Shown here: in pieces, positions 1-35,387 of the stretch
Layout of the letters: every line of letters begins with the position of its first letter
Position numbering within the stretch: the first letter of the stretch is position 1
NCBI GenBank assembly: GCA_023079485.1
Contig: CM041084.1
Coordinates: 104,104,467 to 104,168,466, forward strand
Length of the DNA stretch: 64,000 nt
Reading direction: 5' to 3'
Source: Archilochus colubris
Taxonomy: Eukaryota; Chordata; Aves; Apodiformes; Trochilidae
The notes under the pieces: generated by a model
Seen by the model: only the letters and a program-made list of their open reading frames with translations
Told to the model about the DNA's origin: nothing
Database searches by the model: none
Position numbers and translations under genes: made by a program

Positions 1-23201
<23,201 letters not shown>

Positions 23202-23278
23202 AGGAAGGGGAAATAAGGCGCACCAAGTTGAAGAGGATCTTTCCTGTCCTTAGATATTTATAGTTAATATAAACTTGA

Positions 23279-23284
23279 AATAAA
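23279..23284 (+). terminator. RBBP8: Proximal polyadenylation signal AATAAA
   Basis: A canonical AATAAA lies 78 bases after the RBBP8 stop. It would give a very short 3' UTR. Confidence 0.6.
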
Positions 23285-23681
23285 GAACTGTATTTTCCAC
23301 AATGATAGATAACTTGTCTCATTAAAGATGTAAATTTTATAAAATTAATTTGAAAATCTGATGTACCAGGAAACAAAACTATTTAATGTACGTTTGTTTC
23401 ATATTGTGTTAATACATTTTGTATTATTTTTTGCACCTGTCAGACAATGAGTGTCCTTTTTTTTTTTTCTTTGAAGGTGACAACTAAACTTTCAGCAAGC
23501 CCTGTCTAAACTTCGTGTCACTGAGTAACAGCTTTGAAGTCACTGAAATCAGTTGTTCTTGCAAGGCCTAAATGCCTGTCAGTGGGAACAGGAATGCAGA
23601 TTTTGTAGGGTGCTTTTTATTTTGCACTGGATTTTTTTATATAGCCTTTCTATTTTGGCAATAATGGTTATATCTACTTGT

Positions 23682-23687
23682 AATAAA
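23682..23687 (+). terminator. RBBP8: Distal polyadenylation signal AATAAA
   Basis: A canonical AATAAA lies about 480 bases after the RBBP8 stop, in TAATAAAGCTG context. It is the more likely main site because a ~0.5 kb 3' UTR is ordinary, but the choice between the two is inference. Confidence 0.65.
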
Positions 23688-23715
23688 GCTGTATTAAATA
23701 TGAGACGTATCTACT

Positions 23716-24207
23716 GTTAATAGCTTGGAGGTATGAAAACGAAGCATTCAAACTGTGTTGCAAATTTTGTCAGTTACTTAGGAATAACGTAAAATTCAAG
23801 AATAGAACAAAATCTTCAAGCAGTGTGCAATCAGTGAGGTTTAACCAGTGAGAATTCTCTTTAAAAAGAGATCATCATGCAAGCGATTATTTAAGTGTCC
23901 TAAACCAAAATAAAATAATAGAAAGTACAGATGCACTTATGTTTATAAATCTATAATTTCTATTCTTGTATTTTATGTGTGGGTGTGTATAAAAAAATGT
24001 ATGTACTTAAAAACTTGGTGGGTAGGACCATTTAATTCCAGATGAAGTTATATAGGAGAGGCGGTAGGTTCTGCTGGTAGAGAGGTGATGGCATATGCCT
24101 AAAATGGAAAGTAAAAAAATGTGATTAACTTAACTGCAACAGTAAGGGATGCGAGATCTTCTTAGGCTGAAATCACTGGCCTTTTAGAAAATAAAAGGCA
24201 TAGCACT
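23716..24207. other. Intergenic, nothing recognised
   Basis: AT-rich sequence immediately downstream of RBBP8. I see no coding exon, RNA gene or repeat family in it. Confidence 0.6.
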
Positions 24208-24556
24208 AGAATCATAGAATCATAGAATCGACTGGGTTGGAAGGGACCTCAGAGATCATCAAGTCCAACCCTTGAACCACTGTTGCAGTTACCAGCCCAT
24301 GGCACTGAGTGCCACATCCAGTCTCTTTTTAAATATCTCCAGGGATGGAGAATCCACTACGTCCCTGGACAGCCCATTCCAATGCCTGATCACCCTCTCC
24401 AGAAAGAAATTCTTTCCAATCTCCAACCTAAACCTCCCCTGGCACAACTTGAGACCATGGCCTCTTGTCTTGCTGAGAGTTGCCTGGGAAAAGAGCCCAA
24501 CCCCCCCCTGGCTCCAACCTCCTTTCAGGGAGTTGCAGAGCACTGTCCCCACCCTA
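24208..24556 (-). mobile_element. CR1 LINE, 5'-truncated, with ORF2 C-terminal remnant
   Basis: Read on the - strand, the element ends with the CR1 tail (repeated ATTCTATG units, seen on the + strand as AGAATCATAGAATC). An open frame from 24552 to 24289 on the - strand encodes 87 residues, including GKNFFLERVIRHWNGLSRDV and SPSLEIFKKRLD, the conserved C-terminus of the CR1 reverse-transcriptase protein. Only the extreme 3' end inserted, as is typical for CR1. The open frame suggests a comparatively young copy, but it is not a functional gene. Confidence 0.93.
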
Positions 24557-27500
24557 CCTGCTTAGCTGATATGCTTTAGCATTTCACAGGGATATATTCT
24601 AAGGAATAAGCAAAAGCATAAAGCCAAATAATTAATTAAAATCCTTAATAATTCACATATAAACTAATGAACATATGAACATTCATTGTTCATGCTGACA
24701 ATCAACACTTACAAATAAATACATTTAGATTTGTAAAAATACATTTCTTGGAGCAGGTAGCAAAGTAATCCATGCTTCAGCTAGGGTGAACCTTTACAAA
24801 GTACAAGTTAGTCCACAAAAAGGAAAGTGGAGACACATTGTAACTCATCAAATATAAAATTGCTATCCATCAGACTAGATGAAAAAGTTTCTTAATTAAT
24901 TAAAAGTCCTATTTTTAAGAACTGCCAGGCCAAACTACAGTATGTTGGTAGTGTAAATGATAAAACAACAATGGGAACACTTAAAGGTACAGTGACAAGG
25001 AAAATTAGGATTTTTGCACCAATGTTCATTATGGAAGTACTTAAGAACCTTTTTTTCTTTGTAGGGAAAGTGAGTGGAGCTGTTGGAAACTAAAATGGCA
25101 GAAAAGGGAAATGAGTTATCAGCAAGCTGCCAGGACTGGAGGCTGCTCCTGTGGATTTAAAAGTGAAAGAAGCAGCTGCTATAACCCCCTCAACTCTAGC
25201 ATGGAACTTGTCACATAAAGCAACTCTCATGGTCAAGGACCACAAAGTGATAACTCTGCCATCAGACTTTTAAAAAAGACTCCAGGGAGATCAGTGGAGC
25301 TGCAGCCTCGTGAATTTCATGGAGTATTGAAAACAGTGGTAGCAATATAATGAACAAGATTTTAAGACCTATAGATATGCCAAGTTGACACATTTTAAAA
25401 GGCCAGTCATTCTGACAGTGTTTTGGACTCTTGGAGGCTGTCAAATCATGATTCATCTGACAGCTTGTAATAGAACCAACCTGCCATGATATAAAAAGAA
25501 AAACTCCTAGATTGTGCTTGTTGAAAGGTACATAAATCACCACAGTGGGAGGAAATTGCAGTGGAGTTTTGCTAGGACCCGCTTTGCTCAGCCTTTTTAT
25601 AAGAGTTTTGAGAAAGTTTGGAGGGCAAAATGGAAAGTTGGTTAAATTATTCACTGTGTAAGAAGAACGGGGACATAGAAAAGAAGGGGGAATTTGCAAA
25701 GCAGAAGGTAAGGTCTGGTGTGGAAAGGAGACCCAGAAGAGGTGCAATAAATGCTGAGGAAGTCATGAAGTGTGGGATCAGTGAATGGGAAGGATTGATC
25801 ACTAAGGGGCAGCAGGTTTATTTACAAAGATAAAGGAGTGGATGGTGTCTGTGAGGATATTACTGCTCCACTAGAGGACGGCAAGGAACTGCTTTTATAC
25901 TTAATTCAAGACCTCCCCTTTCCTCTTTAGTTAGCCAGTTTTAATTTGAGACTCCTGTTGCCTTTAAAATTTTTTTATCTTTTACCTAGCTGTTCTAATG
26001 CCAGAAAAAACATTTCACCATTGAGAGCCAGACATCATCTTGACAAGCTCAGTTAAAAAAAAAAACTGGAAACAAGAATAGGAACAGACTGATTTCCCTT
26101 CCAAAAAGTAAGAGAAATTCCTAAAGAAATACCAGAATTTTGAGCAACTTTTCTGTACCAAAAACGATGACTGAAATGTATAAAAATTTCAAAATTTAGT
26201 TAAAGGTTTTTATTTGCAGGGATTTCTAATTGCAACTTCTGATTACGCAATTTACCTGTAGTTTTAGCAAACTCTCACAATGTCTATTTTTTATCCAGGA
26301 GAAATGGAATGAAAAAGGAGCCAGTCAGACTCAGGAAAGAAAACCCAAAAAAACCTCAGGGATTTTTACATTCAGAATTAGCATTGGCTATCTTCATACT
26401 TGGTGGTATAGCAGCATGTGATTGTGGCCAGCTGGGCTTCCAGGGGAGTAGACTGTGTTTTATGAGCTGAATTCTTCCACATCTGCAAGCAGTGAAGAGG
26501 AAAGGGCAATTCTAGATAAAATCAATAAGCTGAAAAGGGTTAGAGTCTTTGGAGTAGGTTGGGACAAATTACTAAAGCCAATGTTTATGAGCCAAATATT
26601 TGTATGCTTACTTTCCCAAAGCCAATACTCACAAGTTGAGAGAGGGGGGTGAAATTTCAAGCGTATTCAGGTGTGAGCATCCAAATGGAAATCTTTGAAT
26701 AGCACTGTCTGTTGGGTCATGCCTGCACCATCTGGCATTCCTACCAGGACAGCCACAGCTGTCTTCTGCTTTCCTTATCAGTGACAGTGTCTTGGGATTC
26801 AGATGTGTCCACGTGCTGCACCTTCCTATTTCATGAATCAAGGGAAAGCTTGGATTAGTGCATCTTTTCTAATGAATATGTAGGTACATAGTGCTAACAC
26901 ATTAGCCATGACTAGGAGAATTTGTCAACTTCATGTTCAACTGGCAGCCTCATCCCAGTTCCACAGGAATACAAACCCACCCAATGGACAACATCAAAAT
27001 GAACCCTGTTGGAATGGGATGGAGTGGTTTCTGAAAATCAGCTTTTCTGAATTCAGATCCAAGGTTAGGCTCAGTGGTTCTAGCAGAGCTTCTTCTGGAG
27101 TACTGGGGAGCACAGTATCACCCCTCTATTCCTGGTAATTCTTAGCAGATACTCAAGTTTGTGGTTTTCAGATGCTGGCATGGGCCCAACAATTGTACAG
27201 CCTTCATGTCAGTGGCCTAGTGCCATTCCCCAAAATATAAAGGTGGCAGATAGATGGCTTTAACACATCCAGAGCACTATCTCAGCCTGAGAAGCAACTG
27301 TTTGATCATAAACTGTTTCTTGGGCTGCCAGGAGCACAGAAGTCAGACAGATTGTTGTTCAAGTGTCCACAGGCAAGCTGTGTTTCCTGCACTGTCTGAA
27401 AGGCCAACTCGGTCATTAGTTGCTTTTAATTAGTTGTGCTTTTGAACTTTGCCTTCCTCACACAGAAAGGATGAATGGCTTGTCCCTAATGAAGCATGAG

Positions 27501-30500
27501 GAAAGCAGCGTCTGTCTGCTGATTAATGCAGATTAAAAATCCTGTCAAAAAAGAACAATGAGAGAAAAAAAAATTATAGGCTGGGGGAGAGCAGAGGAAG
27601 AAGAGGAAGGAGAGAGAGTGATGAGGTGTTGTTGATACATCATGAGGTGTCAGTAGATGTTTCTTTCTAGATACAATGAGCACTAATATTGGCCTAGCCT
27701 TGTCAGCCCCAGCCCTCAAAGAAAGAGCTTTGTTGTATTCAAATGAGTCAGTCGTGGAGAGCTTGGAAGAGCAAACTGATGATACCTCTGGAGTTTGTTG
27801 GTGCAAAAAGACTTCTTGGTCTGAATAGGTTCACTCTGCCTTTTCCCTGCATAGAGGAAGCATAAAATGTCCAGAAGCATTCCCTGTGTGTAAGTATGAA
27901 CAACCAACTACCAAGCAAGGGAGCAAGACAATGCAGAAATAAGCTCACTGTTTGGTTCAATGAAAGGTAGACCAAGCTCATCCATGTAGAACAGTTTTAC
28001 TGAAAACAACTGAAATGTACAGCGTTTTTTCTCAGAATTCCTCTTGCTTCTTTAGTGTGCTGTGTTTTGTGTGCAGTCTTGGAGGACAGTTTGCTCTCCT
28101 GTATGTCAGGACATGGGAAAATAATGTGCTGTAGGTGAAGTATTTTACAAGTTACAAAGTGATGGGTCAGCACAGGTTGGGTTGCTGTGCCTTAGGACAA
28201 GGATAATGCTATAAAAATATACAATGGATTTTGACCATCAAGTTTGAAATTATGAGTGATGTAAATACAGATAAATCGCTTCTCCCTTTGATGGTCACAC
28301 GAATATATGATTTTTCCAGAGCTACAATTGTCTTCTCTCTCCCACTGTTTTTAATCTGCTTCTCCTCCTCAGAATACTTGCAGGATACACATATGGAGAG
28401 ACATTTGGTATCCTGGGCACAGTGCTTGAGGTGCAAGCATCATCACAGCCACAGAGCCACAAGGACTCCCATCTGGCTGGAAGGAATTATTGCACCACAG
28501 TCACTGTGCCTGAGGCAGTGGCAGTCTCCAGTCAAGGGCAGGGACTGTCTCCCACACTTGGCAACAGTGGGAGATAATCCTGCCCTCCCAGGAACTTTGA
28601 GAAGGATGTTTGAGGACCACTTGCCCTTGGATGGTTTTTGTCTGCATTCCAGCTGCAGCCATGAACAAGGCTAAGCAGAGTCTCATTCACAGCCAAGGCT
28701 CTTAGCATCTTCTTAGCATTCTTTTTAGGAAAATCAGTGGCAGCTTAAGGTCAGCACAGAAAGGAAGTTTTTAATTACAGAAGGAAAAGCTGGTTTAAGG
28801 TAAAAGCATGTATTTACTAGGAAGACAGCATCAAAACAAAACATGTGTCTAGATTAGAAAAGTAACATTTGGTACATGCTTTCTACACCATTAAGTGGCT
28901 ACACTTTGCACTTGCCATAAGCAAAATTTTAAATATAATCTGGTGATGCACAGATGTTCAGGCAGGAAAAGTGAGGAAAGTATTCCCAGATATAATGGGA
29001 GGAATTCCCATGTCTACCTCCAGTCTACCCATTTCTTTTCCTAAAAATGCTACTTCCATGAGGTGATGACACTTATCAGTCCATTTCAACTACTGTATCA
29101 GAAGAAATATAACTTCAAGCACAATTTGGAATACAGAAGAGGTCCTCTTTTTTTCGTTCTTATTTCTGAGTACTTTACATAGAACATCCATGAAGTTGTT
29201 ACCTAGGACTTTAAACTTCAGAGTAGAAATCAGTTAGGTCTTTAATTTAAAATGTTTGATATTCAGCAGCTTAAATAACTGCTTTGAATGAATTCATTTT
29301 CACTTAATACCTTACCTGATGCTGTTTATACTTAGCCAACAGCTTCCTTCGGCTAGGGCCTTGAAAAAAATACCATATCAATAGAAAAGACATGATCTTT
29401 ATAAGCCTGCACTCCAAAGATGGAAGGAATAGACAGGAGATTGTGCTGTGGATCAGATACACGTGAAACAAGAAGCAGAGGAGACAAAATTCAAACCCAG
29501 GCATCAGTCCAAATCCGTGTGGTGATAAAAGCCACCTAATTCCCTTACATTCAAAATTAGCAACTCAATGAGTCTTTTTAGAACAGTTTTAAATAAAGTG
29601 AGAATAAAATCAAGCTAGATAAGAAAGAAATAACAATTTGGAGGCCTTTGAGAATGTTACATGTGCTTTACTTGTGTCCTTGGGTAAATCGGTTTTGGGA
29701 AAAGATAAAGAGATTAAATACAGTCTTTGAAATGACATTCCTAATGACTCACCATTTCTGGGAGCTTGGGAATTTAAGCTGCAATTGAAAGGAAGCATAA
29801 AATGAAAAAAATGCTAACATTATCTTGGATAATGAGTATCAGATAAGAAGTTGGTACTCTCTTAATGTCGAACAGATGTCCTAGAAGAGGCATTTATTTT
29901 GATTCAAATTGTCTTCACTTAAGCCAATTTGCTAAAATACAGGTACTTTATCACATAGGTTTAAGGATGAACGTAATTAGAACCAAGACACTGATCCTTG
30001 CAAATCAGAAAAGCTGATTTCCTATTTCTACTCCATGGAAACCTACAGTATCTGAAATTGTAGCAGTGTTCCACTTCGGAAGAAAAAGGCAAAATTTTTC
30101 ACAAAATTACATCTCAAAGAATTGGTTTTGAAATATTAGATTTCTTGAAGTACTGCACTCTGTCTTTATCCAATTCAGTTTATATCATTATTGTCAAGTT
30201 AACAGAAGCAGGCAAGAAACTCAAGCTGGTCATGACAACCTTCTCTGAAATCATTGTGCTCCTTATATGCATTTCTAAAGTGTTTTGCTTGCTGGGTATC
30301 AACTGAATGTTTTTGAGTTTGCTAGGCTGACAAAAATACATTCTATTAATTGCTGACAAATTGTTAAGTGCTTGACAAGTCATTCTGACAAAGCAATGGG
30401 ACTTTTGAAATTTAGTCCTAATAATTTGACATTTAAGTAAGGAAATAAAGGAAATACAAAAAGTAAAAAAAAATTATATTGTTAGCCATACTTCCCTCTC

Positions 30501-33500
30501 TACTTCTCTCTTGGTTTATGATAGATAAGCACATGAAATGCTCTGAAATATAGCTCTGGTCTTCTCAAGCTTGTGTCAAAAAAATTAACTGTTTAAGGGA
30601 AGGGGCGGAGGAGGGTGGTGTTCAAAAAGCCTTTTTTATTCCTTAACCTCAGAGTACTGACACAGAGTATTTTTTACTGACTGTTGAAAGGTATTATGCA
30701 TTCCTGACAAAGGAACTGCACATGTGTCTCATCTGCTCCATCTTCTGCTTTAATTAAAGGAGAGCATCAGCCAGGGGACTCTTGGGTTAGTGGTGCTTAC
30801 TAGTAAACCACTCCACAATTGCACTCATCAAGATGCTGTTAAGGTTCTTCTCCATGCTAAGAATAAGTAAAGGAGGCTTTTGTGACAATTTTGTCAAGGA
30901 GTTAGAGAACCAAATAGTTCTACCATAATATTAGGGGAACTAAGATTTAACAAGTCATTAAATGCAAACAATACCTTTCAAAAGACAGTCGTGTGCTGTG
31001 GAGACTGGTGATCTCCCGACTGTGTCAGCTGCATAAAGTTACTGCATATGTATGACTGCTTCACAGCAAGGGGTTAATTTTAGAAGGCATTTCTGCTCTG
31101 TAAATCAAATATGAACTAGAACTGAAAAATTATCTTTTTTTTTCTTTTTTAAATTTCTTTCCCTTTCTGATGAAAACTATTTCCAGTTCAGTACATATAA
31201 AAATGGATCTCGTGGGCTTTGTCAGAAGGAAACTTCAGCAGAATCTGTTTATCCCAGGACTAAACTGGGAAAGACATGAGAATATGAACACTAAGACTTA
31301 AGGCATTTATTACCAAGAGACTGGAAATGGTTATTCCAAAAGGGGTATGTCAGCTTGACATGACCTACTCCAGAGGCTCTCAGCCATCTCCCCATAACCC
31401 ATGGTAGCTCTTTTTACACGAGGCAAAGACACCCACAAGCTGTGGTGAGCACTGAGTCATTCTCCTGGAGGGAACTACCTCCAACGTACAGTTACAAGAC
31501 TCTCAAGAATCTCCCAAAATATTTTCCTTCAGTAATTTCCTGTCTCTCTCACAATTCCAGATTCAGGCTTTTGGTTCAAACTAACTTAAAATGTTTTCAA
31601 AAGGGTCTCTTGTTTCAAAGGCGAGAGACTCAAGATGCTCTGAAACATGATGGGGCTCAGCAATCAGAAGGCAAGATGCTGTAATTCATGTCCCATTGCA
31701 AAAAGTTCAGATGTAGATTGAGGCACTGGCAGAGGGCAACCCATGTGGAGGGAGTTTTGTGTGAAAATGTTGTTTCCCCAGAGATCAAGAAGCACGTTCA
31801 CATAAAAACAGCCAAGATCCTCTTGGCAGATCCTGGCCTATAGTACAGCACTTTCAAACCTCACCAGTCTGGATCAACCTACTCTGGTGTCTTTCCTTGA
31901 GCCATCATACAACTGATGGCTGTTAAATCCAATATTTCAAATTGACTTACTGTATTTTAAATCTTAGCTGCCTCTTTTCTGTAATTTTTTTCCACTCAAG
32001 CAGAGGGAACTGCATCTTTTTTACATATTTATGCTATATACCAACAAAGAATAAATCATGCAAGTGGAAAAATATCAGGAACAGAGCACAGAAAAATAAA
32101 ATAATGTGATTATGTCTGTGGCTGCGACCCCTGCAGACCTCAAGCAGAATGTCTGCAGCTCTGCACATCTCTCATTCTTTTGAAAGGTTAAAAAAAAGCT
32201 ACAACATAAAAGACCTGATGTTCCTTGACCATGGCTAATGCCAAAGGGGAGAATTTTCCAAGGAGTGTTTCTGAACTGCCCACTCAGTAGCCTATTCAAT
32301 TTTTTTTTTTAAGGCTTCAGAATAATAGGAACTCATTTATTGCTCAGCAGTAGCCTGCACAGAACTTTATATGAAGGAGGTTTGAGGGATTGAAATTGCA
32401 GGATTTTTTTGGCCTGTCAGCCCTTTTGAGCTCTTCCTTTTTGAGCTCTACTGACATGTGTGCACTTAATGCATTTTTGTTTTCAAACCATTCCACTTGC
32501 CCAGTGTCACTGCTGCGATGCTTTTGCGGGTTGTGATCTCAGCACTACGCCCACAGTTGTTACATGGCCAGAACTCCAGCCCCTACTATCCAAGGATCAT
32601 CTGAATTTCTGCTTTTATTAAAACAAAGCTTTCAAAACAACCTGGGTGGCAAAAGGTTTTCCACATGTCCCACCCGGTGTTGTTAAGTTCTGGGACATAA
32701 GAGTCACCCTCCACACACAAAAAGGTGTCACACAGAGGTGTGACAGAAGGTAGGGAGACTCCAATAACCTCATGAGGGACACAAGTCCCTTCGTGGGCCC
32801 TTTCAGGGGTGTCCCAGGGGACTCTCAGCCCCAAGGGCTGGGAAGTGACACCCATCAGGCTGAGAGAAGGGGAGAGGGACTCGGAGAGGGATGGGGTGGC
32901 ACATTATGGGATGCAGGGGAACCATGTAAAGAGGGAGATGCTTCTGCCCATCAGATTTCACTCGTGCAAGGCCCATGCCTCCAGGTTGGCCGTGCCTGTG
33001 GGTTTTGTTCCTTCGTGCTGCAAGGGCTTACACAACTTTGAGCACCAGAGCATCAGCTGCATGACCCAGGGCTGCAGGTCCCTCCCACTATCCTGTTACT
33101 AAGAATTTTCCAGTAAGTGAGCCCGTAAGGAGGTGTCAGTGATAAAAGCCAACCTGAGAAGAACCCTCCCAGCGTCAGTGCTGAGCACACTAATAAATCA
33201 TTTAGCCCAACACCTTCTAAATAACAGTCCCAAAGCTGGCTGTGTTTACATAAGTTTCTCCAGCTCACACACAGATGGTTTCCTACTGCTTCTGCCTTAG
33301 GAGAGCTCTCAGCATGAGCAGCAAGGAGGGCCCTGGATGGCAAAATGGCTCAGGTTGTTCACAGGGACAGTCTGTGTGCTTAGCTTTGGGTACTAAACAG
33401 TGCAAAATAAAGCAGAGAGTATCTCCTATGAGTCTGGGAATTCTGACCTGTTTCTAAGCAAGCATCTGCTTGATAAGCACAAGGAAAAAAAACCCTCTTA

Positions 33501-33699
33501 CAAAAGCAAAGCAATGGAAACTTTCAAAATTCCATTCAGAGCTTTTCAAACTCTTTAGAATTCCTGAGAACCTTTAAAATTCCCTCTAAAATTCTCAAGA
33601 TGTGGTATCAAGTGGAAACACCGACTGCCTGGGTTGGCTGTGACACTGCTTGGAACAACTGATCTACTGCCCAGCTGAGTGGAGACAGCAAATTTCACA
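24557..33699. other. Intergenic, no gene recognised
   Basis: The longest open frame here is 161 codons on the - strand (25262-25747); its translation shows no recognisable domain and it has no exon or promoter support. The rest has only short, unconvincing frames. I could not assign any transposable element, RNA gene or regulatory site, but old diverged repeats would escape reading by eye. Confidence 0.55.
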
Positions 33700-33883
33700 G
33701 GTGATTTCACAGGCTGCCCAGGGGGGTCGTGGAGTCTCCTTCACTGGAGACATTCAAAACCCGCCTGGACACGTTCCTATGTGAAGTGCTCTAGGTGGCC
33801 CTGCTCTGGCAGGGGGGGTTGGACTAGATGATCTTTCGAGGTCCCTTCCAACCCCAAGGATTCTATGATTCTATGATTCTATG
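33700..33883 (+). mobile_element. CR1 LINE 3' end
   Basis: The text AGGCTGCCCAGGGGGGTCGT, GGAGTCTCCTTCACTGGAGA and the TTGGACTAGATGATCTTTCG block, followed by three ATTCTATG units ending near 33,883, is the standard 3' end of bird CR1. It is 5'-truncated, about 180 bases, and not coding. Confidence 0.93.
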
Positions 33884-35363
33884 GCTTGTGTCCTCTGGCC
33901 AGGAAAATAAAAGACCTGGTGGAAGCAGGTCAGCCTCGTTCCCTTGCCTGCCTTTTGGTCCCACGTGAGATAATTTGATTTTGCAAGCATTGCTCACTGT
34001 GAATAGCTGGTCTGCAATCTCACTTTTCCCTGCAAAGCCACTCTTTCAAGTAATTTTTCTCAAGCCATGCAATGATATGAGGCAGACCTGTCACATGAGG
34101 TGCACACAGAGTTGGGGCTCTGACACAGTCCTCTGCTGAAGGCTTTGGTCGCAGCCCTAGGTTGAATAAAAAGGTAAGAAAAAAAAATTCTTTCTGATTA
34201 ACATGTCAGCTCCAAAGAGCTTTTTTGGAGATGTCCTTGGGGACAAGCTTGGGTTCACCTGGTGATGTTTGCAAGCCAGGCAGCCAATATCATTGGGCCT
34301 CCTCTTTTTCACTGTATTGTCATCTCCTGTTTGCATCTGTCCAAGCTGTGATTCCATGGGTGCTTTGATAGGCAGAATGCTCATGTGGTCAGAGTCCTGC
34401 CTGCAGAATGGGGACAGGCACCTGCATCACACTGTATTGGCATCCACCTCCCACGTGCAGGTGTGACCATTGCTACTGTAAAACAGGAACATCCTCCGCC
34501 TTGGAGAGCTGTACTAGCAGGAATGTCGAGCATACCTCAAGAAGACGGTCCCTCAGAGACCACTTCTCAGCCCCCACTAACATTTTCTGCTCCCAGAAGG
34601 ATGCAAATTAGAATTTAAATTCCACCCAACAACCTCATGATGTGAAAAAGATTTAATCTTGGAAGAACATACTAATTTAGCAATCATAACACAGGAACAG
34701 TGGGTAGTGCACCACCTCCACAGAATACAGTACAGAGGTATTCCCAGCCCAAAACAATCCTGCCAAGTGCAGATACCAGCACATGACTCTCCTTGGAAGT
34801 CTTGTGCCCCATTTTGCAGCATTTTGCACTGCTTGGCCTGGCCCACCTTATTTTTCCAAGACACCCATCTCCCCACTTTGTGTTTGTTCATCAAATCTCC
34901 TCTCTAAATGACTTTTTCATTATCTCTCTTCTCTGGGAGTGGGCAAGGAAAAACCCCATCATGGTCCCTTATCGTGCCCTGTGCTAAGACATGCAGTTCC
35001 TTCTCCTGGGGTAAGTTCCTTGAGAAAGCAGAACCACCATGAATGTGGGTCAGGGTGTCTCACAAGAAAGGGGAAGGAAGGGGGAATGTTGCAGTGCCCA
35101 GGAGGATTAGATTGATGGGGAAACTGGAGTTAACAAAGAATCCCTGCCCTAAACCACTGATTCCTTCTCCCAGGGTCTAACAGCATCAAAAACTTGACAA
35201 CGTGTGGCCACGGTCACCTCCCATTGTCACAATAATGAGCTTATGAGCTTGAAGAACAGAGAAGACAGGGAGGAGCAGACATTTCTCTTAGTGGTGCAAA
35301 AATATGCACACTTTGGTAGTGGTGAATGGGCTCAGAAAGGCACACAAGAAGTCAAAAGTAGTG

Positions 35364-35387
35364 TCCTTTAGACACGAGTCTAAAGGA
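35364..35387. repeat. Perfect 10-bp hairpin with 4-base loop
   Basis: TCCTTTAGAC and GTCTAAAGGA are exact reverse complements separated by ACGA. There is no T run after it and no gene beside it, so no function is implied. Confidence 0.9.

Larger units (their letters stand above)
23202..23715 (+). other. RBBP8: RBBP8 3' UTR (end estimated)
   Basis: This is AT-rich sequence after the stop, with two polyadenylation signals. The distal end is placed a little after the second AATAAA and is an estimate; cleavage sites cannot be read directly. Confidence 0.75.

Noticed and set aside
25262..25747. 161-codon open frame on the - strand
   Set aside because: No recognisable domain, no splice or promoter context, and length is within chance expectation for 64 kb of AT-rich sequence.
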